A DNA stretch of 64,000 nt, taken from positions 35,422,501-35,486,500 of the forward strand of contig CM072812.1 of the NCBI GenBank assembly GCA_037013495.1, given 5' to 3'. This DNA is from Hippophae tibetana. Its lineage: Eukaryota; Streptophyta; Magnoliopsida; Rosales; Elaeagnaceae. The position numbers were made by a program, and so were the translations under genes. Positions 13,414 to 24,792 of the stretch are shown here, piece after piece. The notes beneath the pieces are model-generated. The model did no database searches and had not been told where the DNA came from. It saw nothing but the letters and a program-made list of their open reading frames with translations. Numbering within the stretch: position 1 is the stretch's first letter; the number at the start of each line of letters is the position of its first letter.

Positions 13414-16085
13414 ATGTCTTCTCCATATCAAATGCTGGACAATCGACCAATTGATCAGTGGAAGGTCACTGAGTTAAAGGAGGAGCTTAAGAAACGAAGA
13501 TTGACAATCTCAGGTTTGAAACAGGATCTGGTAAAACGATTGGACGAAGCAGTTCGTATTGAAAGGGAAGATGCACAGAAGAAATTAGAAAATGCTCAGA
13601 AGGAAGAAGAAAATGATCAGAACGAAGTGGAAAATGATCATAAGGAAGTGGAAAATGGTCTTAGCTCTGATCCTGAACCTGTAGTTATGGTGAAAAGCTC
13701 AGAGCTACAAGCAGTTATTGCTGAAACCAATGAGGGAAATTTGGCTGATAGTGGTAAGAAGACTGGGAATATGGATAGTGCCCCACTTCAGGTTGACATC
13801 AACTGCAGTGTAGCAGCTCCAGATCAAGCTAATATCCAGGAAGAGTATATGCAGGTTGACAAAGATTCTGCTACTATGGAAGAAGAGATTGTTGTTGAAA
13901 CTACTACCGTTGAAACAACTACTGTTGAAACTAGCGTTACAGTTGTGGAAACTGTAATATCTGATGTAACATTAAGTGAAGAAGATGAGAACACTAAATC
14001 TCATGAGCATGTGAGTTCAAAACTCCATTTGGAGAATGAGGAGTCTGAACCCCTAATGGATGCTGAAGATTCAAAGCCCCTGATGGATATTGAAGTTTCA
14101 AATCCTCAGTTTGAGAATGAGAGTTCAAGGCCCCAGCTGGAGAGCGACACTGCAAAGCCAAAACCTCATTTGGAGAATGAGGAGTCCGAGGCCCTAATGG
14201 ATGCTGAAGATTCAAAGCCCCTGATGGATATTGAAGTTTCAAATCCCCAGTTTGAGAATGAGAGTTCAAGGCCACAGCTGGAGAGAGAGACTGCAAAGCC
14301 CCAGCTGGAAAGCGACACCACAAAGCCCCAGCTGGAAAGTGACACCGCAAAGCCCCAGCTAGACAATGAGATGTCGAGGCCTACACCTGAGGAAGTTGTG
14401 GTCAGCCATCCTGCTTCGAACAACCAGGTATCTGAGGTCCGCCCTGTTTTAGGGTCTCAAGTAAAATATGATTCTATTTCTACTGATTCTCTGTCAATTA
14501 ATGAAAAGATTGAATTAAAGGATATTATAATTGCTGATCATGTCAAATTAGAATTAGATGTTATTAAGGCGGAGATGGTGGAACCACCACCCAGCACTGT
14601 TGTTCTGGATTGTGGTTCACATCCAATGGATGTTGAAGAGCCTAGTGAGCATAAAGCATCTATGGAAGAGAAGGATGATAAAAATGGTACTAGTGCAGAT
14701 CTGGGCAAGAAAAATGATAATGTAGATGTGGGATACTCAGAAAAGTTGAATTTAGACAGAAGTTCTGGAGATGATTCCATGGAAGAAGATATATTGGAGA
14801 ATAAACAGATTGATTCAAAGTATAGTTCTGATGATGTGGGAGATAGGAGTGAGAAAACTGAAGTTCATGTTGGGAAGGATGAGGAAACTTATGTGGATGT
14901 TGTGGGAGGTGATTTTTCAGTGGACAAAAAGGACGCCCAGGTGGAGAATAAGGATCCTTCATTTGCACCTGCTGAGAAAAGGAAGCTTAACGGTGAGCTT
15001 TGCTGCCAGATACTTCTTAAAGTTGAAAAAGTATTGATGTATTATGTGTATTCTATACTAGTTTGATAGATTTAAATTTCATTGTTTTGTGTACCAGTTT
15101 TTCTTTACTAAATTTCTGTTTCTACTTTATGAAGTACGTTTATAATAATGGTGATGCAGTTGAGAATGGTGATGCTTTCAGAATATCACATCTCTTTTTC
15201 TTTCTCCTGGAACCCGATGCCTGTGTATATCTCTAATTAGTGATTGTAAATAGGGTTTTAGTGACTGTATTCTGTATTCTAACTGAAAGTTATCACATTA
15301 ATTGTTTCCAGTTAGAACTTCGCTTGTATTTTTATACTAGCTAGAGTCTGGGACTAACTGGATTCGTTTTGGGTGGGTTCTTGGAACATTGTTGCAGATG
15401 TTGGATATTAGTTTGCAGTATTTTTTCCTCATTTTTCTATTATCTAAGTTATTCTTATGTCAACCCAAATAGAGGTTGTGCCCCTACTTGATCAACTTTT
15501 TAGTCATTGCAATAGTTTTTGTTTGTATCTTTGTAATCGTTCTCTTTTGTTTATATATATATATATATATATATATATGCAATTAGAAGAAAGTGTTTCT
15601 ATCTCCAAATGAAAAATCGTCTTTATCTTATAAGATTTCCTTCACAGATCAATCATCGGTTGGGAATAGCGAGCCTCTAAAGAGGCAGCGGAGGTGGGCT
15701 TCTGAAAGCCTCAAAGTTCCAGAGCCACAAGGTTCTAATTATACTGCTACAACTACACCCAAGGACACTTTTCCCTCTGTTGCTAAGCGCAATTTTTCAA
15801 GGTCGGACTCTACAGTTAGTGAGGATGCTTCTAAAGAACGTCTTGGTGAGTTATCTTTGCACTCTATGTTGAATCTATAAAACTATTTTGCAAGGTAGAA
15901 TAATATCATGTAATCAAATCTTATGCAGTTCCACCATCTCCAAAACCTCCAACTAGTTCCCTCAGAATTGATCGTTTTCTGCGTCCTTTTACCCTGAAAG
16001 CCGTGCAAGAACTTCTAGGAAAAAATGGGAAAGTTACCGACTTTTGGATGGATCACATAAAGACCCATTGCTATGTCACAGTAAG

Positions 16086-16116
<31 letters not shown>

Positions 16117-16728
16117 TCATTTGCATATTTATGCATGCAAGTATGCATTTGTGTTCATGCTCCTATGTTTTAGTAGTTGATTAGCATCAACACAGATGTC
16201 ATATGAAGAATTCATGAAACATTGAACCAATTGATTTGAACTCTTAACGAATGGGGTGTTCTTGGTATGCAGTATTCTTCTGTTGAAGAAGCCATAGAGA
16301 CCCGCAATGCCGTGTATAACCTACAGTGGCCTCCAAATGGTGGACGCTTTCTTGCAGCAGAATTTGTTGATCCTCAGGAAGTAAAAGCTCATTTGGGGAC
16401 TCCGCAAACTGCAACTGCATCTGTTAATACTGCACCTGTGCCTCAAACACCACCTACCCAGCCATCCCCTCGTCAACCTAGGCAACAGCAGCAGCAGCTT
16501 CCACCTCCGTCTTCTCTTCCTCCCCCACCACCATTGTCTAACCCTCCCCCAGTAAGAGAACGACTTCCACCACCACCTCCTCTGCCAGAGAAAGTTGATC
16601 CTCCAATTGTTACCTTGGACGACCTCTTTCGAAAGACCAAAGCCACTCCTCGGATCTACTACTTACCTCTGTCAGAGGAGCAAGTGGCAGCAAAACTTGC
16701 AGTTCAAGGGAAAAATACGAGGCAGTAG
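13414..16728 (+). CDS. Acinus-like SAP/RRM protein of the ASAP complex
   Basis: Plant Acinus, a nuclear scaffold that joins RNPS1/SR45 and SAP18 in the ASAP complex linked to the exon junction complex and alternative splicing. Exons 13414-14992, 15648-15845, 15929-16080 and 16273-16728 stay in phase and give 794 residues. ATG 13414 is chosen as the first AUG of the frame after the leader acceptor. A SAP DNA-binding domain lies at about residues 10-50 (WKVTELKEELKKRRL, LVKRLDEA). A long acidic, low-complexity region with tandem repeats fills about 50-525. An RRM-like fold lies at about 600-690 (SLRIDRFLRPFT, KVTDFWMDHIKTHCYVTY, GGRFLAAEFVDP). A proline/glutamine-rich linker follows, then the RSB motif at about 755-785 (DDLFRKTKATPRIYYLPL), which binds RNPS1 and SAP18. 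The stop is TAG 16726-16728. The domain order matches Arabidopsis Acinus. The repeat region is unusual (see findings). Confidence 0.92.
14026..14376 (+). repeat. In-frame tandem repeats inside Acinus exon
   Basis: Two 141-base units (14026-14166 and 14167-14307) encode 47-residue repeats containing DAEDSKPLMDIEVSNPQFE and the SSRPQLE motif, nearly identical at the nucleotide level. They run into three 27-base units (14296-14322, 14323-14349, 14350-14376) encoding KPQLESDT-like nonamers. All units are multiples of three, so the frame is kept. The high identity implies recent unequal exchange or slippage. Confidence 0.9.
15550..15578. repeat. (TA)n microsatellite in Acinus intron
   Basis: Uninterrupted TA dinucleotide run of about 14 units shortly upstream of the exon at 15648. 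Likely polymorphic in length. Confidence 0.95.
16088..16108. repeat. (CT)n microsatellite after Acinus exon 3 donor
   Basis: CT dinucleotide run just inside the intron after the donor at 16081. It is a pyrimidine tract at the 5' end of the intron, not at the acceptor. Confidence 0.9.
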
Positions 16729-19639
16729 TGACCATGTTACAATTCAACCATGGATGCTCTAGGGATTTGTTTTATGGGTTGCTCATTATGTTTAGATAAC
16801 GATAAGGAACTATCATGTAATTGCGTTTTTGCAGGTCTGCAGGTTTTGCATTGTTGGAAACGACTATCTCAGCTGTTGTAGCAGACTGCTTTGTCTTGAG
16901 GCTATGTTTATTTAGTGGATTTTGAAACCCCTGATACTGAGAGCTTTCTCATTGGCTTTATGTTTCTTTTCAGATAAACCAGAGTTGCAAATTTCATTTT
17001 GTTGAATTTTTAAAATATTTGAAGTACTGCAGTCGTAGAATCTTTGACGAATTGTTTGAATATTACTTTTAATGGAAGACATTTCTCTATAATCTCTTAT
17101 ATAAATCAAGTTTAAGTCGTAGGGTTTCAATTTCTATTTGATCGTAAATGGCAATTTTAATTTCTGCTCACACGAAGTTTTTTTTTGTTTGTTTGTTGAG
17201 GTCTTTGTAAGTTTTATAATTATATTTTCTCTTTTAGGATACACACTAATATCCTATAGTTTATCGAAAGTATATTTTATTACTAATTTTTAAGTTTTAT
17301 AACTTAGGTTTTTTAATTCTTTAGAAATTAATTGTCCAAAATAGTCTTTATTTAAAGATTAATTTAATTATTTTTAAAATAAAGTACAGAAGAATTTTTT
17401 AAATCTATAGTAAAATAATTTAAAATTCAAAAATAAAAAAATTGAGGGGAAAAAACAAAAATAACTTACATTTATAATGGGAAAAATTCTTAATTGTTTT
17501 TTTTTTAAATTTAGAATTTTAAAGGATTTAAAATTATTAAAAAAATAGAAAATGTAATTTATTCTACATATAAAATGAAAAGGTATTTATTTATGCATTT
17601 TTAGTGTTTCTAAAAATTGATTCTTTATTAATTTCAAACTTTTGTTTTATGTTATTTTCCCCTACTTTTTGCACATTATTTTTCAAAATTTTAAATTTAT
17701 TTTTGAAAAGAAAATACTATTTAGATTTTATTGAAAGTTTTAAAATTAGAAGACTTTAAGTAAATAAAATATTAAAATATGTATTTTAATGAATTATATA
17801 ATATTAATTGAAACTTTAAAAAATAAAGGATTAAAATTTATATTTTGAAAAATTACCAAACTTATACGTACCTTTAACTCTTTTTTTTGGGAATTAAAAA
17901 AATATATATTTTACTCATCCAAAAATGTGATATGTATATATATTTTTATAATGTAAAAAATATGCGTATTTAAAAATTAAATAAAATATTTTTTTATATA
18001 AAAAATGAAAGATATGTCATTAACTTTCAAATTTTAAAACTACAACAAAAATATTATTTATCTATATGAAATTAACTAATATATAGCTAAACAACAAAGT
18101 AAAAATAGAAAAAATGATACTTCATTTTAGAGAACAATCAAATCATAAGTTATTTTGTCTCGTTTATGTTTAGATATCTCCACTATCGATCATAATTGTT
18201 TAAAAAAAATGTATCAATAAAATTTTAAACTAAATAAATTATTTAAAACTTGTTAAATCTTTATAAATATACAAACACTTGACAAATAAAGGACTTCATA
18301 TCCAAAGTGAGATATGAATACACATTATATATAATCTTTATAGAGTTAGATATGACAAAGAAAATACTATAACAATGGCAAAGATTATTTATGTAATAAA
18401 AACTCACCACAAAAAGAGAGTTAAGCAAGAAAGCATAGAAAAAGAAAATACACACTAAAGAAAGAACTCTCACTAAATGGAGGTGGTTCCTCCTCGATGA
18501 TAAGGGAAATGAAAAAAGAAAAAGAGAGAACTAAAAGAATTAGTTGAGGCACTCGCTTATACTATAAAAAGTTTGGTATTGCGAAATTCTATCGTAAAAG
18601 CCTTTAATGTAACTCCTCCCTTCCACCAAACATATTTCAATGTCATCCCATTAATATGTATTATGTCATTTTTAAGACAAATGCTTCGGAGCTTAGTTTC
18701 TTTGTCAATAATGTGATGCAAAAAGATAACGATTTTGATTATTGTTGTATTTTGATAAGACTATATTTCTTTGCTGTGTGGGCACATTATGATCATCTTT
18801 TTATTTTTTATTTTAAAAAAAATAACTAAAATTACACCAAATATAATCTAGGTATTGCAAAATTACAAAGATTCTCATAATTAAGAAGCATAAGTGGTGA
18901 CAACTCTTAAAGTTGGGTCGTGTGTCAAGTGGGTATTACGAGGTTGTAAATTTTTTTATAGGTGAGGAGCATGTGTGAAGGGAGCATTAAAGTCCATAAG
19001 TGAAGAGCATATGTGTTTACATGTTAAGAAATTGAGTCATCAATAATTGGTCACATCATATGGTGATGGAGTTTCTAGGACGAGCTAGGATATACTTATA
19101 TCATGTGATGTGCTAATAGTAAGTGTGATAGCTTAGGTGTAGTTAGGGTGGGTGCTCTACTTATAGGGATAATTGTATTTATATTTCTTTTTGTTGTAAA
19201 TTATTGATTCTTAATTAAGTGTTTGCTATTAGTGATTGATATGCAACCGATGGATGTTTCCATATAGGTGTTGGATCCTATATGGATTACCATTTTACAT
19301 GATGTATTTGCATGCTCTAATTTTATGAAAATACAATAATTATTTACCGAATATATTTACACATAAGAGGTTTTAAAATGATTGAAAATCATTTATAGCT
19401 TTCGGTATATATTTGCCTGATTTATATGTTGTGTTGTTTGCCCTTTTTATTACATGTTGTTAGCTTCAATAGAAGCATTTAAGGGACACTGTCACCAGTA
19501 TGTTTACTGTAAATTATTATTTTTTATATGTTTGTTGTTTGTATGATGTGTTGAATTAAGCATGCTATTATAATTGTATATTCTATTATGCTACGTGCTT
19601 AATTCACTTTGTAAGGCTTGTTTAATTGAGTTAGAATAG
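16729..19639. other. Acinus 3' UTR and AT-rich intergenic DNA
   Basis: The first few hundred bases are Acinus 3' UTR. From about 17150 the sequence becomes strongly AT-rich with no recognisable gene. The 18880-19500 part is less AT-rich and may be transposon debris, but I could not match it to a family or find terminal repeats. Confidence 0.4.
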
Positions 19640-20560
19640 AGCGCATAAAAAGATTTAATGGCTTAGCTTATTTACCTCTCTTCTAGATCTCGATTTCTTA
19701 TTTGGATCGAAAGTTTAATTCATTTACGTAAAAAAAATTCAACGATTGAAACTTCACTCTACTTACAAAATTGTCTTATCATAACCTATTTGTTTATTCT
19801 TAAATAACATTATATTCATGAATTTTAAGTATAAAGGTGATTGCTCTAATAAATCCACAAAAGAAATATTAATGTGAAGGTTTTTAAACATTTCTAAAGA
19901 TTTTAAAAATTGCTCATCAAGCTTATTCCTTTGAAATCTTTCAAGAAGAGATAATTTAGTAGTACAAGGAGTGTTACCCAATTGGGTGGTAGTTGGTGAT
20001 TGTTTGGTGTGCTCTTCTTCCATTTTCTTCTTCTTTATAGTTGATTACTACTTATTTCATCAATAGGCTTGTTCTCCACAATCTTCTTATGAGCCTTGTC
20101 TTCATTTTCCTCCAACACCCTTCCATACGTAGTTTCTATTGCTTTGTATTTCTCTTCTCTTTCTTAATGGACATGATTGTTGAAGACATTTGCTAGTTTT
20201 CCAATTTGATTATCAAGACTCTATATGCCTCATAGCTAGTTTTCAAACATTCTAATCTTGTCTTGAAGCTAGCCATTGATGATACCATAGTCTTCACATG
20301 TTTCCAAATTCGACTCTTGACTTAGTCTATAAAAATTGTGTACCATATATTGGAACAAAGTGACTTATTGTGTCTTCAAGTGATATTTTCTTCTCATCAC
20401 ACTTGTTGAGGGAAAAATTATTGAGATTTTTTTTAAATTATGTGACTTTTCACTAACCAGTCATGTGTTTTTCTTCTCACTAAATTCTTACTCAATCTCA
20501 CAATTTTTACACTCATCTAGTTGTTTAAAAAATATGAAGAATACATTCTCTAATGTCCTA
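19640..20560 (-). mobile_element. Ty3/Gypsy (Athila/TAT-like) gag-pro fragment, fossil
   Basis: Minus-strand sequence resembles the end of gag and the linker before protease of Athila/TAT-type Ty3/Gypsy elements. The FQRNKLDEQFLKSLEMF, LHINISFVDLL and LKFMNIML segments correspond to the RFQKKKLDDQFSKFLEMFKKLHINIPFVDAL pattern of that lineage. Upstream on the same strand (20060-20300) lie pieces like the gag linker LETQVGQLANAL. No LTRs or target duplications were found. It is broken in several places and old. Its orientation is opposite to the Gypsy protease remnant at 21180-21361. Confidence 0.6.
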
Positions 20561-21179
20561 TGTTTTATAGATGAACACACTATTTTCTAAACCCGACACT
20601 TAAAAGGAAAACATACTACGAAAGGATTGAAAAAGTTTAGAACCAAATGGCCAAAGCTTCTCCCTTCTGGCCATAAAAACAAAGATGAAGAGATATGAAT
20701 TTATAGGAAATTCTAGCCTCACAAACACCTTACCTCGTGGACCATTCAACGAGGCCTCGTTGACTACTAGGCGAGGACAATAGTCGCTAAACCTTTCCCT
20801 AGCGATCACTTAACGAATCCTCGTTGGCCTCGTGGAGTCCACCTTGGTGAGACGTGTCACACAAAAACAAGCTCGGTGAGCCTTATGTGAGAAACCCAAA
20901 AAAACACCAAGTAAGACGTTTCTAACTCTAGAAAAATGCCTAGTTTGCAATAAGACGACACCACAACAAAAAAACCATCTAATTATGCAAAACTACATGT
21001 AATCTAAGAAAGTGAGTATGAGTAACAAGTAAATACAAAACTCTATTCTAAGTGATATTGAATTACCAGTAATCAAACTTACGATGGAAAGATAAGAATA
21101 TAAAATAAAATACAGATTCTATAATTTACATATAGGAATGCCAATACATATGAACCAGACTTACATAGAGAAGTGTGCT
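20561..21179. other. Unassigned repeat-like DNA with GC-rich patch
   Basis: A moderately GC-rich patch at 20720-20900 has repeated GAGG, CTCGTTG and GGTGAG motifs unlike the AT-rich flanks, reminiscent of Gypsy leader or LTR sequence. No boundary or coding potential could be supported. Confidence 0.3.
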
Positions 21180-21361
21180 AATATAATTGAGATGAAGCTA
21201 TTGCTTAGGTTAAAAGATCTTAGTAGCTTAATTATCCATGTATCCTTGGTGTGAGAGATTTTAATAGAGCTTTGTGTGACTTGTGAGCTAACATTAATCT
21301 TATGCCCAAGAATGTCTTCATGAAGCTTGGATTGGGGAAATCAAGGGCAAAACCTAGTATT

Positions 21362-21612
21362 TGACAAATATTGTCATTTCTGTTAATTATCAATTGTTTC
21401 ATATATTTTTCTTTGTTTTTTTACAAGAGTATTCATCTATGTATACTAAGGAAACGAAAATTAAACTCTAACCCTAGCCATATCTGCACACATGGAAGTT
21501 GATGCACACCCACATTTCTCGGCTCCACTAAATATTATTGTCTGCCATTCCCTGCTCCACTAAACATTGGTGTCTGCCACTGCTACAGTATGCACCATAA
21601 CGCATGCCAACA
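21362..21612 (-). repeat. Copia 3' LTR
   Basis: 251 bases, matching 28822-29073 at roughly 86% by eye, with the terminal TG...CA on the element strand. The GTATT target duplication lies at 21357-21361. Confidence 0.9.
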
Positions 21613-21622
21613 TTCCCCCTCA
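21613..21622 (-). other. Copia polypurine tract
   Basis: The minus strand reads GAGGGGGAA immediately before the 3' LTR, the expected plus-strand primer position for a retroelement. Confidence 0.85.
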
Positions 21623-23560
21623 AGTTGGTACATATATGTCTCTTATGCCCAACTTGTCAAGTGAGTTGTAGAAGTTCTTTGCAGATACAGATTTTATGAG
21701 TATATCAACCAATTGATCTTCTGATTTAATAAATGGAAGCTGAATAATCTTTTCTTCAAGATTATGTTTGATGAAGTTTCGATTCACTTCAACGTGCTTC
21801 GTGTGATCATGTTGAACTGGATTGTGGGAGATGACAATGGCTACTTTTTTATCACAAAATAAGTTCATTTCAGAGTTAGGAGCAACACCAATCTCAGTTA
21901 GAAGTTTTTCAATCAAAGGAGCTCACATATTCCCTTGACCATTCCTCGAAATTCAACTTCAGTGCTAGATAAGGCAACTACCTTTTGCTTCTTGCTCCTC
22001 CATGTAAAAAGATTGCCTCTTAGAAAAGTAAAGTACCCAATAGTATATTTCCTATCCTTGATATTTCCTGCCCAGTCTAAATCTGTATATCCAACAACTT
22101 CCAATTAACCATTCTTTGAAAACATAAGTCCTTTCTCAGGGGAGGATTTTTAATAATGAAGTATTCGTATGATGGTCTTCACTTGGGCAGTGCATGAACT
22201 GACTCGCAACACTCACAACATAGGCAATATCAGGTCGAGTATGATATAAATATATGAGTTTACCCACTAACCGTTGATAGCTCTGTTTATATGCTGGTAC
22301 TTGGTCCACATATTCTCCAAGTTTATAATTTTGGATAATTGGATTATCAACAAGTTTACAATCTAGTAATCCTACTTCTGCCAGTAGGTCTAGAGTATAT
22401 TTCCTTTGGGAAAGATATATGCCTTGTTTTGATCTTGTTACCTTAATGCCTAAGAAGTATTTGAGCCCTCCCAAGTTCTTCATTTCAAACTCATTTGACA
22501 ATTGTTCTTGAAGCCTAGAGATTTCTTCTTTATCATCCCCTGTAATGATCATGTCATCTACATAGACTATAAAGGCTGTTATTTTTCCCAATCAATGTTT
22601 TAGGAAAAGAATATGGTCAGAGTTGCTTTGTTGAAACCCATATTTCCTCATTGTTGAACTCAACCTGCCAAACCATGCTCGAGGTGATTATTTTAGTCCA
22701 TACAATGCTCGTTGTAATCTACATATAGTTTCTTTTCCTGATGTAACAATATATCCTAGTGGGATATCCATGTAAATCTCTTCTTTAAGATCACCATGAA
22801 GGAAGGTATTTTTCACGTCAAGTTGGTGCAATGGCCAATCTAAATTTGCTACAAGAGATAACAAAACTCTAACAGTTTTTAGTTTAGCCATAGGTGAGAA
22901 GGTTTCCTAATAATCTATACCATGTTTCTATGTATACCCTTTTGCTACTAGCCTCACCTTGTATCGATCAACTGACCCGTCTATTTTATACTTAATGGAG
23001 AAAGTCCACTTGCATCCTACCATCTTCCTCCTTTGAGGCAGGTCGTTTAACACCCATGTGTTATTATTCTACAATGCCTCAAATTCTTCTTTTATAGCTT
23101 AAGCCCAGTTTGGATCATATAGGGCTTCTTCAAGGCTACTTGGAATTTGACATGAGGATAGTGTTTATGCAAACGCCCTTATAGGTTATGATAACCCTTG
23201 AGTAGATACATAATTGGCTATTAGATACTTGGATTGTCGTTCTTCTCTGTCTGAAGAGTATCGATTTGGAGGTTTACCTCGATTGTGTCTGAAAGGTAGA
23301 GCATAACCAATAGGTGTATCTATAGCATTAGTTTGTAAAGGTGTGATAGGATATCTTACCTCATGAGTATTCTCAATAGGAGGATCATTGGGTATTAGAG
23401 AGTGGATGAGTGCATCAACCACTGCATCTTTTGGAGATTCAATCACTAGTTCATATTCAGTTGTTAGAAGTTGAAGTTTGGGTTTAAGTATTGAGTCATC
23501 CATATTGTTGGCATTATCTGAGTATGTCCGAGTGTTACTAATGTCTAACATTTCAACATC
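21620..23560 (-). pseudogene. Copia reverse transcriptase and RNase H region, fossil
   Basis: Reverse transcriptase signatures on the minus strand include WPLHQLDVKNTFLHGDL, EEIYMDIPLGY, YVDDMII (the catalytic YVDD box) and LKYFLGIKV. RNase H signatures include GYTDLDWAG, TWRSKKQKVVALSSTEVE and the tail with DNK/H-like and HIRD-like segments. The N-terminal linker (23186-23551) holds the region between integrase and RT. This part of pol is broken in several places and cannot be functional. Confidence 0.85.
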
Positions 23561-23593
23561 AAGCCAATTTCGTTCTTCACCATAACTCTCCCC

Positions 23594-24785
23594 CTAAAGA
23601 GGGTAATTGTATATTGATGATGGGGAAAACCATTCAGATTCTAGGAAAGTGACATCCATGGTAATGTAAGTTCTTTTAGTAATAGGATCGTAGCATCGGT
23701 ATCCCTTTTTTGGTACGCCATACCCCAAGAATACACATCGAACAACACATGGATCCAACTTAGTTCGTTGATTTTTATAGAGGTGGACAAAAGCAACACA
23801 TCCAAATTTTTTTGGTGGAAGCATCAAAATAGTAGGCAAGGGAACATGATCAGATAGCACCTTTAATGGAGTTTGAAATTGTAAGGTTTTTGTGGGCATA
23901 CGGTTCAATAGATACACAGGTATAGTAACAACATCACTCTAGTATCTACTAAGCATATGTGCACTGATTAGTAAGGCCCGAACAGTTTCTAAAATATGCC
24001 TATTCTTTCTTTCTAAAGTACCATTATGTTGTGGGGTTTGTGAACATGAGGTTTCATGGAGAATACCATGGTTGTCCAAGTATGTCTGAAATTGTTGATT
24101 AACATACTCCCTTCCATTATCAGACCTAAGGATCTTAATTTTTTCAGAAAATTGTGTCTAAATCATGGTGTGAAACAAGTGAAACGTAGAAAATACTTCA
24201 TCTTTATGTTTAAGAAGGTAAAGTCATGTCATTCATGTACAATCATCAACAAAAATTACAAACCAACGATGACCCGATGACGTAGTAACTGGGGAAGGTC
24301 CCCAAACATCAAAATGTGCTAAAGCAAAATGAGTCTCATTTTTATGCATGCTCATAGGATAAGACGCCCTATAACTTTTTGCTAAGATACAAGTATCACA
24401 TTTGAAATCTGAGTGTGTGAAATTTGAAAATAAACTAGGTAGTAAGTGCCTTAAATACCCAAATGATGGATGCCCAAATTGACGATGACATAACCAAATA
24501 TATCGCTCCTTGTTACTAACTGTATGTTGCATGTGATTAGCTCTTCCTGAACTTAGGTCATTCACATAATATAAACCATCTCTCTTAGTATCACGCCCAA
24601 TGATCTCCTTGGTAAGAATATCCCGTAGAAGACAAAAGGTAGAATACATCAATACAACACAGTTAAGATCTGAAGTGACTTGACTTACAGACATTAGTCT
24701 GTGTGAAAGAGATGATACAAGTAATGTATTTGATAAAGATAATGAAGGAGATAAAGTCACTGTTCTAGCCCATGTAACTGGATAA
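23594..24785 (-). pseudogene. Copia integrase region, fossil
   Basis: Visible on the minus strand are the GAG-pre-integrase segment with WLCHRQFGHPSFGYL and CDTCILAKSYRASYP (HHCC zinc-binding pattern), FDVWGPSPV, and the C-terminal piece with YLLNRMPTKTL, FGCVAFVHL, CVFLGYGVPKKGYRCYDP. Broken a few times. The upstream side is interrupted by the nested solo LTR. Confidence 0.85.
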
Positions 24786-24792
24786 GTGACCT

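Noticed and set aside
13994-14423. Two overlapping minus-strand open frames of 118 and 85 residues opposite Acinus
   Set aside because: They lie exactly over the tandem repeats of the Acinus exon. Their open frames are a by-product of in-frame repeats on the other strand.
14538-15037. Further minus- and plus-strand alternative frames inside Acinus exon 1
   Set aside because: Acidic, purine-rich coding sequence leaves other frames open. No similarity and no splice support.
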